Source: VRUE01 sp963728045 (GTDB lineage: Bacteria > Actinomycetota > Thermoleophilia > Solirubrobacterales > 70-9). Taken from it: DNA of 64,000 nucleotides. Shown piece by piece: positions 1-10,728 of this stretch. How positions within the stretch are numbered: position 1 is the first letter of the stretch; each line of letters starts with the position of its first letter. The DNA lies in contig CAVSIE010000002.1 of NCBI GenBank assembly GCA_963728045.1, positions 1,116,001-1,180,000 of the forward strand, read 5' to 3'. Below the pieces are notes generated by a model. That model was not told the DNA's origin and made no database searches. It saw only the letters and a program-made list of their open reading frames with translations. The translations under genes were made by a program, and so were the position numbers.

Positions 1-1053
1 GTCACGCCGCCGCTGCCGTAGAGGCTGCGCCCAGACGATCCGCGGCGAGACGCCGCGCTTGGTGATCGACGACTCGCTGCAGGCTGCCCGTCGAGGTAGG
101 CGCCGAGCTCGGCGCTGATCTCCGGCCCGCTGAAGCGCAGGGTCCAGGTGTGCAGCGGGCAGTAGTGGTCGTAGGGGTCGGGGACGCCGACCAGGTAGGG
201 GACTGGCGGGCCGAAGAAGACGTTCTCGACGCTCTCGGTGTGGCCGCCGGAGCAGGCGGAGAAGAAGGTCTGCGGCGATCTCGCCGCCGTAGAGGACGAC
301 CTCGCCCCGGGTCGCGGTCGGCGGCGCGGTTGGTCGCGCGCGGTCTCGCTCGCGATCCCCTCGTAGACCTGGCTGCGGGTGTCGTCGTAGAGGTCGAAGC
401 CGTTGCCGCCGACCTGGCGCGTGAGCGCGAAGGAGCGCGCCGCCACCGCCTGGGCGCGCAGCGCCGCCATCGGCCAGGAGGAGGGCGACTCGTTGGGGAT
501 CACGCCCTTCACGTACTGGTCGATCGGCAGCGCGTTGATCGCGTTGAGCGAGCCGGCGTCGCTGCGCGGTCGGGACCACCTCGAGCGCGCCGCGGTAGGC
601 GCCGACGCCGGCGATCTCGATCCGCCCGCTCGCCGGCCGCGCGCAGCTTGCGCGCCGCAGCTGGCGAGCGGCCTGCCGCGCGGAGCTGCGCAGCCGCACG
701 CTGCGCGCCGCTGCGGTGCGCCTCGTAGCTGCGGCCGGGTCGAGGCGCCGCGCCGCAGGCGCTGGTCGCGCCGCTGAAGCCGACGTCGCCGGGGGCGATC
801 GTCGAGCAGGACCCGGACGACCCGCGGTGCCGGTCAGCTTGCCGATGCGTCGTGCCCCGGTAGTAGTGGCCGAGGATGAAGCGGTAGCCCTTGCCGTGCT
901 TGGCGTAGCCGTAGGCGCCGTACTGGCTCATCCCGACCCCGTGGCCGAAGCCGCGGCCCTTGACGACCCAGGTGACGCCCGCCCGGGCGGCGGGCGCCAG
1001 CGCAGCAGGGCCAGCGCAGCGGCGAGCGAGGCGCCGACGGCTGTGTGGCGCAT
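1..1053 (-). pseudogene. SpoIID/LytB-domain secreted protein, frameshifted and cut by the window edge
   Basis: SpoIID/LytB-domain proteins are exported and act on or bind peptidoglycan. Just after a short N-terminus the motif GRGFGHGVGMSQYGAYG is read, the family hallmark. Further on, in another frame, FFSACSGGHTES and the block around PYLVGVPDPYDHYC are read; these also belong to the SpoIID domain. At least three single-base frame changes separate the pieces. Restoring one lost G near position 1010 turns the N-terminus into a clean signal peptide (MRHTAVGASLAAALALL, then ALAPAARA), so the ATG at 1053 is the likely start. The C-terminus lies off the left edge. The frames keep coding signal on both sides of each break, so sequencing or assembly error is more likely than decay. 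Confidence 0.7.
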
Positions 1054-1145
1054 CGGCGAGCATCTCTCGGCTCAACAGCTTCGCCGCTGGAGCGAGTCGC
1101 GGCCTGCCTCTAGTCTGGGACAGAGCGACCGAGAGGAGATGCAGC

Positions 1146-2593
1146 ATGGCGACGCAGACCGTCGAGGCGGTCGACCACAAGCTCCTCGCCGCCGGCGAGT
1201 GGATCGAGACCGGCGAGTGGGACGAGGTGCGCAGCCCCTACGACGGGACGCGTCGTCGGCCGGGTCGCCCAGGGCGACGCGGCGCTCGTCGACCGCGCCG
1301 TCGAGGCCGCCCAGGAGGCCTTCGAGTCGGCCGACTTCCCCCAGCACGAGCGCGCCGCGGTGCTCGACCGCGCCGCCGAGCTGGTCGGCGAGCGGGTCGA
1401 CGAGCTGGCCCTGACGATCGCCGCCGAGGCCGGCAAGCCGCTGAAGACCGCGAAGGTCGAGGCCGCGCGCTGCGTCGACACGCTGACCTTCTCCGCGGTC
1501 GAGGCGCGCAAGCTGACCGGCGGCACGGTGCCGATGGAGGCCTCGGCGGCCGGCGCCGGCAAGCTCGGCGTGATGCTGCGCGTCCCCTACGGCGTCGTCG
1601 GCGCGATCAGCCCCTTCAACTTCCCGCTCAACCTCGTCGCCCACAAGCTCGGCCCGGCGATCGCCGCCGGCAACGCGGTCGTCCTCAAGCCGGCCGGGCA
1701 GACGCCGATCTCGGCCCTGAAGCTGGCCGAGATCCTGGTCGAGGCGGGCCTGCCCGAGGGCTGGCTCAGCGTCGTCCCCGGCCCCGGCTCGGAGGTCGGC
1801 AACGCGATCGTCGAGCACGAGCTGACCCGGGCGCTCACCTTCACCGGCTCCGCCGAGGTCGGCTGGGGCATCCGCAGCCGCGTCCCCCACAAGAAGGTCA
1901 ACCTGGAGCTGGGCTCCAACGCGCCGCTGATCGTCCACGCCGACGGCGACTGGGAGACGGCCGCCGACAAGGCGAAGCTGCACGCCTTCTCCCACGCCGG
2001 GCAGAGCTGCATCTCGATCCAGCGGATCCTCGTCCACGAGGACGTCGCCGACGGCTTCACCGAGCGCCTCGTCGCCAACGCCGAGGCGCTGCGGGTCGGC
2101 GACCCGCTCGACCCCGAGACCGACGTCGGCCCGCTGATCTCCCCCGACGACCGCGACCGGGTCAAGGAGTGGATCGACGAGGCGGTCGCCGCCGGCGCCG
2201 AGCTGCTGACCGGCGGCGAGCTGGTCGACGAGGGCCGCTGCCTGGCGCCGACCCTGCTCGGCGCGCCTCCGCGCGACGCCAAGGTCTGGTGCGAGGAGAT
2301 CTTCGGCCCGGTGGCGACGATCGACCGCTACTCGCGACTTCGGCGAGGCGCTGCGGATGGCCAACGACTCCAAGTTCGGCCTCCAGGCCGGCGTCTTCAC
2401 CCGCGACGTCGGCCGCGGCCTCGAGGCGGCCGAGACGCTCGAGTTCGGCGGCGTCCTGATCAACGAGGTGCCGACCTTCCGCGCCGACCAGATGCCCTAC
2501 GGCGGCGTCAAGGACTCCGGCAACACCCGCGAGGGCCCCGCCTACGCCGTGCTCGAGCTGACCGAGGAGCGCTTCGTCACCCTGCAGGGCTGA
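1146..2593 (+). pseudogene. NAD(P)-dependent aldehyde dehydrogenase, two frameshifts
   Basis: This aldehyde dehydrogenase superfamily enzyme oxidises an aldehyde to the carboxylate with NAD(P)+. It starts at an ATG eight bases after GAGGAG (1133-1138). The Rossmann region has YGVVGAISPFNFPLN, the catalytic Glu is in LELGSNAP and the catalytic Cys in HAGQSCISIQR; the C-terminal part has EEIFGPVATI and MPYGGVKDSG. The family is normally about 475-480 residues and the three pieces add up to that. One extra C near 1251 and one extra C near 2335 change the frame; removing both restores one continuous protein. The substrate cannot be named. It is probably a functional gene carrying consensus errors. 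Confidence 0.85.
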
Positions 2594-2672
2594 GAACTCA
2601 AGGAGCTTCACTACAAAATATTTGGTAGCCTCGCTCGCTCAGCAAGTCTTGATCGAACGTTGGGAGGCGTCG

Positions 2673-4551
2673 ATGCTGGGAGTCGCGAGGTCCAAGGTCA
2701 TCGTCCTGGTGGCGGTGCTCGCCACGGCTGGAATCGTCGCGACGGCCGCGACGGCGGCGCCGTCCGACACGGAAGGGCAGACGACGCTCGAACAGCGGGT
2801 CGTCCCCGCCGCGCCCGGCGCCTACCGCTTCCTGCAGCTCGGCGCCGGCGAGCCCTACACCGTGCGCCAGGAACTCGGCACGGCGGGCGACGGCCGCGCC
2901 AAAACCCGCACCTCGCTCGTCTACTTCGGCCAGCTCTCCGACTTCCAGCTCGCCGACGAGGAGTCGCCGGCCCGGGTCGAGATCATCGATCCGCTCTCCA
3001 CTCCGCTCAACCTCCCCTTCGGCTCGGCCTGGCGCCCCTGGGAGGCGCTCAACCCGCAGATCGACGAGGCGATGATCCGCCAGGTCAACCAGTTCACCGG
3101 CGGCAAGCCCGGTGGCCGACGGCAGCGGCGCTCGCCGCGCCATGGACCTCACGATCGACACCGGCGACTCGGCCGACAGCCAGCAGCTCAACGAGACGCT
3201 CTGGGTGCGCACCCTGCTCGAGGGCGGCACGCTCAACCCCAACAGCGGCGTCAACAAGGCCACCTACTCACACCTGCTCTGCCCGAACCTGCTCGTGCCC
3301 GGCGCCGCCGAGGCCGCCCGCTACACCGGGGTCCAGGACTACGACGACTACTTCGAGGGGCCCTTCCCCGAGTTCTACGACCCCGACAGCCCGGCCGGCC
3401 CGCACGCCGCCTGGCCCAAATACCCGGGCCTGATGGACAAGGCGCAGCAGGCGTTCGCGGCGAGCGGGCTCGACATCCCCTCCTACGTCGCCTTCGGCAA
3501 CCACGACGCGCTGGTGCAGGGCAACGCCGCGGCGAACGTCGCCTTCGAGCAGGTCGCCACCGGCTGCCTGAAGCCGATGGGCCCGGTCCCCAACCCCGAA
3601 AACGCGCCGGCCCTGCTCGCCGCGCTGCTCAACCCGACGAACCTGTTGAGCACCCTGCTGACGAACCCGACAGAACCTGATCTTCGTCCCGGGCGACCCG
3701 AAACGGCAGTTCGTCTCCAAGAAGCAGTACAAGGACATCTTCAAAGACGGGACCCAGGCCGACGGCCACGGCTTCGACTTCGTCGACTCGGCTCAGGAGA
3801 GCGCCTCGAAAGGCGCCGCCGGCTACTACTCGTGGAGCCCGACGCCCGGGATGCGGTTCATCTCCGTCGACACCGTCGCCGAGGCCGGCACGATCGTCAC
3901 GCCGACCGGGAGCACCACCTCCGACGGCAACATCGACGATCCCCAGTTCAAATGGCTGAAAGGCAAGCTGGAAGCGGCCACCGCGGCCGACGAGCTGGTG
4001 GTGCTCTTCAGCCACCACGCGACCGGAGAGCCTCACCGCCGACGCCCCCGACGAGCTGGCGCCGCCCTGCCTGATCGCCGACGCGCACGGGCACGACATC
4101 AACCCCGGCTGCGACCTCGACCCGCGCCTCTCGCTGCCCGATCCACCTGCAGGCCGACGCGGTCAGCCTGCTGCACCAGTTCCCCAACGCGATCGCCTGG
4201 GTCGCCGGCCACTCGCACGACAACGTCGTCAACCCGTTCCCGAACCCGAGCGGCAAAGGTGGGTTCTGGAGCATCCGGGTCGCGGCCGAGGCCGACTGGC
4301 CGCAGCAGAGCCGCCTGCTCGAGGTCTTCGACAACGAGGACGGCACGCTCTCGATCTTCGGCACGATCCTCGACCACGTCGGGCAGTCGGTCGCGCCCGC
4401 GCCCGGCACGCCGGCCTCCGGAATGGACATGAACGACCTCGCCTCGGCGGCACGGACGATGTCTTTCAACGACCTCCAGTCCGGGGCCCCGGCGGGCGAA
4501 GGCCAGGCCGACGACCGTAACGTCGAGCTGCTGCTGCCCGACCCGCGCTAA
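2673..4551 (+). pseudogene. Secreted metallophosphoesterase (TIGR03767-like), four frameshifts
   Basis: The start is an ATG with GGGAGG five bases upstream, followed by a signal peptide ending in ATAATAAP. The motif GQLSDFQLADEESPARVE fits the metallophosphoesterase family with long inserts between motifs (TIGR03767 type). Later pieces show YVAFGNHDALVQG (GNHD metal motif), VVLFSHHATG and WVAGHSHDN (GHxH metal motif), so all catalytic blocks survive in sequence order. Frame changes fall near 3108 (extra C), 3671 (extra base), 4025 and 4137. It probably hydrolyses a phosphoester outside the cell; the substrate is unknown. Every segment still looks coding, so error is more likely than true loss. 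Confidence 0.75.
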
Positions 4552-4602
4552 GAAGCCTCCTCCGGGATTACACTCACCCGTCCCCGGAGGAAGGAGAGTG
4601 CT

Positions 4603-6216
4603 GTGAGGCGAGTAGCAGCGGTCGTCGGCGTTGCGGCGGTTCTATCGGTCGTGCTCTGCGCGTCGGCGGGCGCGCATGAGGACCCGCCGGGCTGCACGAC
4701 CAGCGCGCTCAACGCTTCCTTCGCCCCCTCGTCGGAACTGGCCATCGTCCATCGCAACGGGGATCACCTCGAGATCGCGGTGTCGCTCCGCAGTGACGTC
4801 GCGGGCGCGTGCACGGTCGACGACGCCACCGTCACCGTCCAGCTGCCCGCCCCGGACGGGACCCCGACAGGTCCGCTGGTCACTCTCGCCACGGGCGCCA
4901 GCTTCCCCGGCGGGATGGCGCCGAAAACGCTCACCGCGACAGCCCCCTACGACGTCGAGCTCGACCCCGGCGTGTTCCGGGCGCCGGTGACGACGAGCGT
5001 CTCCGGAACCTGGCACGGGCCAGGAGGCGACGTAGATCCGCTCACCGGGTCGCTGACCACGTCCGTCGTCGTCAGCAAGCCCGAGATCGACCTCACCGTC
5101 GTCCCGGACGTCATCTCCGGCCCGGCCCCGCTGACGGTCACCTACACCTACACGGCGACCAACGACAGCCAGGCGCCTCCTCCTCCCCCGCCGGACCTTG
5201 GTCCGGCGCCCTCTCTGGCCTCGGCCTCGGCGGACGAGCGGGCGATGATCGCCGACGACACCTGCTCGCCAGTCTCCTACGTCTCGGGCGACACGATGGT
5301 CAGCTTTCCAGCGCTGCTCGATCCGACCGAGACCTGGACCTTCACCTGTACGCACACCTTCGACGCTCCCGGGACGTTCGAGAACGAGGCGCGCGTGGTG
5401 GGGTTCAGTACGCGCGACAGCCGTCCCTGGCCGGCGACGACGGCCACCAGCTCCGTCACCGCCCTCGGCGCGGACTTGACGGTTGCCAAGAGCCACGCCG
5501 GCAACTTCGAGGCGGGCGGGGTGGGCTCCTATGAGTTGCGGGTGCGTAACGCGGGCAATCAGGCGACCAGTGGCGCCGTCGTCGTCGAGGACCGACTGCC
5601 GGTGGGCCTGACGGGAACCGCTATCTCCGGGACGGGCTGGAGCTGCACCCTGGCCACACTGCGCTGCGAGCGCTCCGACTCGCTGCCCGCCGGTGGCTCC
5701 TATCCCGTCGTCCGCGTCGACGTCACCGCTGGGCCGCCGGCCCAAGTGACGAATGTGGCCGCCGTTTCAGGTGGGAGCGAGGCGTTCACCGGCAACAACT
5801 CGGCCGAGGATCCGACTTCGATCGTGAGGCGGGAGGCAGCCTCGCCGCCGAAGCTCGAGATCCTGCGCGCCAAGAGCAATCGCGATGGCACCGTCACTCT
5901 CAAAGTGTCGATCTCGGGCCCGGGTTCGGTATCGGCTGACGACCCCCCGAGCCGAGGGAAAGTCAACGCCGGTCCTCGTCGGCCGAAAGCCTCCACTCGA
6001 AACCGCATCAAGCGGGCGACCGCTTCCGCGACCGTGAAAAGGATCCTGACCCTGAAGCTGAAAGCGGCCGGGAAAGCCAAGCGAAGGCTGAAAGAGAAGG
6101 GTCAGGCAGGGGCCAGGGCGCAGGTCACCTTCATCCCGACGGGCGGCGTGCCGGTCAGCGCGAGCAAGCAAATCCGCTTCCAGCTCGCCGAGCGGCAACA
6201 GCCCCGTCCCAGGTAG
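4603..6216 (+). CDS. Secreted DUF11-type repeat surface protein
   Basis: The 537-residue exported protein starts at GTG behind AGGAAGGAG. The signal peptide is MRRVAAVVGVAAVLSVVLC and cleavage is likely after SAGA. Residues about 165-285 form one Ig-like beta-sandwich region. Residues about 290-405 are a DUF11 (conserved repeat) domain: it opens with ADLTVAKSHAGNFEAGG and has the typical VVVEDRLPVGLTG and VTNVAAVSGG blocks. The C-terminal 120 residues are basic and rich in Lys/Arg, with no sorting motif or membrane anchor. DUF11 domains are common in bacterial adhesins and envelope proteins. Its reading frame is intact, unlike the three genes before it. Confidence 0.75.
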   Translation: MRRVAAVVGVAAVLSVVLCASAGAHEDPPGCTTSALNASFAPSSELAIVHRNGDHLEIAVSLRSDVAGACTVDDATVTVQLPAPDGTPTGPLVTLATGASFPGGMAPKTLTATAPYDVELDPGVFRAPVTTSVSGTWHGPGGDVDPLTGSLTTSVVVSKPEIDLTVVPDVISGPAPLTVTYTYTATNDSQAPPPPPPDLGPAPSLASASADERAMIADDTCSPVSYVSGDTMVSFPALLDPTETWTFTCTHTFDAPGTFENEARVVGFSTRDSRPWPATTATSSVTALGADLTVAKSHAGNFEAGGVGSYELRVRNAGNQATSGAVVVEDRLPVGLTGTAISGTGWSCTLATLRCERSDSLPAGGSYPVVRVDVTAGPPAQVTNVAAVSGGSEAFTGNNSAEDPTSIVRREAASPPKLEILRAKSNRDGTVTLKVSISGPGSVSADDPPSRGKVNAGPRRPKASTRNRIKRATASATVKRILTLKLKAAGKAKRRLKEKGQAGARAQVTFIPTGGVPVSASKQIRFQLAERQQPRPR

Positions 6217-6229
6217 GCCTTCCCAGCGC

Positions 6230-7543
<1,314 letters not shown>

Positions 7544-7574
7544 AGTCGTGCCTCCGTCGAGTTCGTGGGTGCCT

Positions 7575-8696
7575 TCAGCGTATTCGGCTGGAGGCGTGGC
7601 GGGCGTCCAAGTTGAGCAGCCGCGCCCGGGTCGTCAGGCCCAGCAGGGCCTGTGCCGTGATCCAGACCGGGGTCGGGGAGCTGCTGCGGCTGTAGGCGAT
7701 CGAGCCGTCGCGGCGGGCGAGGGAGGCGAGGTAGTCGAGCGGGGTGGGCCCGTCCGGGGCCGGAGTGGGACGCGGCCCTAGCCCGGTGACCCGCAGCGCT
7801 ATAAGGGCGACTCCGGTGCTCTGCGCGTTCGAGTCGCCGCCCGGCGTGGTCGGGAAGCCGCCGTCGGCGGCCTGGGCGGAGCGCACCGAGATCGCCGCCC
7901 GCCGCGCCCGCGCATGCTGGCCCCGCATCTCCAGCGCCCAGGCGGCGAGCGCAGTGGAGTCGACGTCACTGCTCCGGACATTGCCGGACAGCGCGCGCAG
8001 GCGTTCGCCGAGACTCTGCGCTGCGTCCGAGGGGTCGCGGCCGCTACGCAGGGCGAGCGCCAGCTCGGCCCAATCGCCGCCGCTGCCGTTGGCGCGTCGC
8101 AGGTAGTGAGCCGCTCGTCGCGAGATCCGCTCCAGTCCATCTCGCCGGACCTTTGCCGGGACGGATTTCTCGGAGCCTTGTCGTCCCTCTTCGGCGGCTG
8201 GGTCGCCCGGCGTCGTCGGGTCGTCCTCGGGCGGCGCGCCGAACAATGGCCCGTAGAAGAAGCGGACCGAGTCGCCGTCGGCGACGCTGGCCAGGCAGCC
8301 GCCGGCCGAGAAGCCGCCGTTGACGGTCAGCGACCAGTAGCTGTCGGGTGGGGACGAGGCGTAGGGGCCGATGCGGTCGATGAAGAAGTCGCGGAAGCTG
8401 GGGTCCCATTTGCCGCGCCAGGAGATGCCGGCGCCGCGCAGGGCGTCGTCGAGGGCGCCGGTCGCGGTCGGGGCCGGAGTTGCCCCTGGCGGTCCCCAGC
8501 AGGCGTGCGGTCCGCTGCCGTCGCTGCCGTCCACCTGGTGCGGCTCGGTGCTGACCGTGCCGTCGAAGAGGGGCAGGGGCGCCGAAGAGCTCTCGACCCG
8601 CAGCGAGACGACGGCCCCCTCCGCCGCAGGGGCGGCAGCCGCCGCCACGGCCGCGAGCGCGACCGTGGCGGCGAGCGTTGCCAGCCGTGCGCTCAC
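7575..8696 (-). CDS. Secreted DUF4430 plus alpha-toroid protein (transcobalamin-like, beta-alpha order)
   Basis: The 373-residue protein has an Ala-rich signal peptide. Residues about 25-150 match the DUF4430 pattern: PHACWGPPG, then TATGALDDAL, DFFIDRIGPY, YWSLTVNGGFSAGGC and a GDSVRFFYGP end. DUF4430 is the fold of the C-terminal beta domain of animal transcobalamin and intrinsic factor. Residues about 180-365 carry squalene-cyclase/prenyltransferase-type helical repeats, seen in ADGGFPTTPGGDSNAQST and DYLASLARRDGSIAYS, as in the alpha domain of those carriers. The GTG start overlaps the stop of the upstream gene by four bases, so the two are translationally coupled and share the cobalamin riboswitch. 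A role in extracellular cobalamin binding is inferred from fold and regulation, not shown. Confidence 0.75.
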   Translation of the reverse strand: MSARLATLAATVALAAVAAAAAPAAEGAVVSLRVESSSAPLPLFDGTVSTEPHQVDGSDGSGPHACWGPPGATPAPTATGALDDALRGAGISWRGKWDPSFRDFFIDRIGPYASSPPDSYWSLTVNGGFSAGGCLASVADGDSVRFFYGPLFGAPPEDDPTTPGDPAAEEGRQGSEKSVPAKVRRDGLERISRRAAHYLRRANGSGGDWAELALALRSGRDPSDAAQSLGERLRALSGNVRSSDVDSTALAAWALEMRGQHARARRAAISVRSAQAADGGFPTTPGGDSNAQSTGVALIALRVTGLGPRPTPAPDGPTPLDYLASLARRDGSIAYSRSSSPTPVWITAQALLGLTTRARLLNLDARHASSRIR

Positions 8697-10474
8697 CCGA
8701 CGAGGAACCGCCTCGCGTGGGTGAGCCGGACGGCGCCGTCACCGGCCCGGGTGGCCGCGGTGACCCGCAGCTTCACCTTCTCCCGCTCGGCCAGCGCCTG
8801 CTGCAGCGCCTCGCCGGCGGGAACCGCGATCGTCGCCTTGGCTCCCGAGCCGACCTCGTACCCGGCCGAGCCGCCGAGGACTAGCTCCCCGCCGGGACGC
8901 CGGCGGAACTGGAGGGTCAGCGAGCCGCGGCAGCCGGCGGCGCCGTTGCCGCGCGGACAGCGCAGGCGGACGGCGACGCTCCCGTCCTGCCACTGGGCCC
9001 TGCGCAGGACACGGACCCGCGGTCCTCGCGCCCGCTTCGGGCTCGACGCCTGCAGCGGCGACACGTCGACCTTCGGCGGCGCGCCTGGGTTGGCGACCTT
9101 CGGCTCGAACTCGAGGAAGACGAGGTCGCCGAAGCCGACCGGCTCGCTCGTCGTGGCCTGCGCGTCGCCACCGCCGATCCGCACTCGCCATCCGTAGTCG
9201 GAGGTCTCGCCTACGCCGTTCAGCGAGGTGAGTTGTACCCCGCCACTTCCGGTGACCGTCTCGAACTCGGCGACGCAGCCCGCCGGGGTCGAGGCGGCCT
9301 CGGCGTCTTCGAGCGCCTGCTCGAGGCCGGAGCCCGACTCGACGTCGATCCGGCACATCCGCACGTCCTCACCACCCGGGCCGTGGTCGATCACCAGGGC
9401 GACCGGGACGGTCGTGCCGGCTGCGACCTCCGATGCGGGGTGGACGGCCGAGCTGACGCCGTCGAGCCGCTCCGGTGGCTCGCTCGAGAACGCGGCGCCG
9501 GCCAGCGGCCGCACCGAGTTGAACGTCTCGAAGGGGCCGCCGGCGAATTCCTCGGTCCAGTCGAAGTGGCCGTCGGGCCGCTGCAGCGAGACGAGGTAAT
9601 CGAGCGACGTCTTGCCCTGGTCGGTGGTCCACTCGGGTCCCTGCGGGTCGATGCCGCACTGGACCAGGCCGCTGGCCACCCAGGCCGTCGTGTCGGTGTT
9701 GATGCCGACCCCGAACCACTCGGGTGGGACGGCGAAGCCGCCGGTGGCGGGGTCCTGGAGCGTGTGGAGCAGGTCGATCGCCTGCCCGACGTCGGGGTCG
9801 GACGGGCTCACGCCGGCGGCGCAGAAGGCGCCCACGGCGGCCCCGGTCATGTCCGTGTCCGGCGGCGCGCTCGGGGACGCGCTCCAGCTCCAGCCGCCGT
9901 TCGGCAGCTGTTTCGCGCGCAGCTCGTCGACGATCCAGCGCAGCACCTCCTGCGGCGCCCCCGCGTGGTGCAGGGCGAGCACGCCGAAGATGTCGTCGTT
10001 GAGCAGGCCGGTGCTGCCGATCTGCTCGCCGTCGAACAGCTCGGCGAGCCGAGCGACCAGGTTGCTCTTGGTCGCGTCGGCCGCGGCCGAGAGGCGGGAC
10101 GTCTGGATCCCGCCGGCGTGGCCGGCGAGGATGCCGCGGGCGGCGTCCGTACCGGCGCCTCCCGGGCCGTTCGCCTGCAGGTCGCCCAGGTAGAACTCCT
10201 GGGCGCTGGGGTCGGCCAGCGTGGTGCTGGCGTCGGCGGCATTGATCCCGGCGGCGGCGAGGGCGGTCATCGTCCAGTCGCTGCCGAGGCTGCCGCTCTC
10301 TTCCTGGTTGGTGAGGAACCAGCCGGCGCCGCGGTCGGCGGCGTGCTCGGCCTGGGCCGGAGTCACGTATGCGTTCGCGTTGCCGGTCCAGGCGGCCATT
10401 GCTGCGAGGACGAGGCCCAGCGCGCAGAGGGCACGCAGGGGCCGGCTGAGGGAAATGCTGTGTGGCGCTTTCAT
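8693..10474 (-). CDS. Secreted alpha-toroid plus DUF4430-like protein under a B12 riboswitch (transcobalamin-like)
   Basis: The start is the ATG at 10474, six bases after AAAGGAG; an ATG six bases further upstream sits directly on that site and is less likely. The protein has 593 residues and a signal peptide ending near GNANA. Residues about 35-330 are alpha-alpha toroid repeats (QLPNGGWSWS, LHTLQDPATGGFAVP, YLVSLQRPDGHFDW). Residues about 350-460 look like DUF4430 (LEQALEDAEAAS, a Gly-rich strand, YGWRVRIGG, FGDLVFLEF). The last 115 residues are a separate beta-rich basic module. Toroid followed by DUF4430 is the order seen in animal intrinsic factor and transcobalamin. First gene after the riboswitch; probably a cobalamin-binding surface or secreted protein. 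Confidence 0.75.
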   Translation of the reverse strand: MKAPHSISLSRPLRALCALGLVLAAMAAWTGNANAYVTPAQAEHAADRGAGWFLTNQEESGSLGSDWTMTALAAAGINAADASTTLADPSAQEFYLGDLQANGPGGAGTDAARGILAGHAGGIQTSRLSAAADATKSNLVARLAELFDGEQIGSTGLLNDDIFGVLALHHAGAPQEVLRWIVDELRAKQLPNGGWSWSASPSAPPDTDMTGAAVGAFCAAGVSPSDPDVGQAIDLLHTLQDPATGGFAVPPEWFGVGINTDTTAWVASGLVQCGIDPQGPEWTTDQGKTSLDYLVSLQRPDGHFDWTEEFAGGPFETFNSVRPLAGAAFSSEPPERLDGVSSAVHPASEVAAGTTVPVALVIDHGPGGEDVRMCRIDVESGSGLEQALEDAEAASTPAGCVAEFETVTGSGGVQLTSLNGVGETSDYGWRVRIGGGDAQATTSEPVGFGDLVFLEFEPKVANPGAPPKVDVSPLQASSPKRARGPRVRVLRRAQWQDGSVAVRLRCPRGNGAAGCRGSLTLQFRRRPGGELVLGGSAGYEVGSGAKATIAVPAGEALQQALAEREKVKLRVTAATRAGDGAVRLTHARRFLVG

Positions 10475-10538
10475 CGCCATCTCCTTTTTCAAGGGCGGCG
10501 ACGCACGCGCACAACCGTGTCGAGTGAGCCGGCCGCCT

Positions 10539-10565
10539 AGTCGCGAGGCGAACCTCCTTGCGACT
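10539..10565 (-). promoter_or_regulatory. Hairpin after the riboswitch aptamer, possible expression platform
   Basis: Directly after the B12 box the minus strand reads AGTCGC, AAG, GAGG, TTCG, CCTC, GCGACT: two stacked stems (6 and 4 bp) with a UUCG tetraloop and an AAG bulge. No U-run follows, so it is not a standard terminator; control of translation or a switch helix is more likely. The real ribosome binding site is some 55 bases further on. Confidence 0.45.
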
Positions 10566-10728
10566 CTCGGCCGGATATTCGGGCTCGGGATCGTCCTCCT
10601 GACCACCCTTCCCGGACCTCAGCAAACCGGTCCAGTGGGACTACAGGTCAGTCGTCACCCACACCGCTGCGCGTCAGCCCCGGATTCACACCGGAGTTCC
10701 CCGCGCCGCGAGTCGGGGGCACCCTAAC
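10566..10728 (-). promoter_or_regulatory. Cobalamin (B12) riboswitch aptamer
   Basis: Read on the minus strand, the core GGGGAACTCCGGTGTGAATC followed by CGGGGCTGACGCGCAGCGGT matches the conserved cobalamin-riboswitch core. Downstream follow CCCACTGG (the CCACTG element), GGGAAGGGTGG, and a B12 box reading GAGCCCGAATATCCGGCC at 10586-10569. The order and spacing are those of the class I aptamer. It lies about 90 bases upstream of the toroid/DUF4430 gene and should lower its expression when adenosylcobalamin is plentiful. Confidence 0.88.

Noticed and set aside
1..4551. True pseudogene island from gene decay
   Set aside because: All motifs are preserved and the breaks are single-base changes; no in-frame stop substitutions were noticed, which fits error better than decay.
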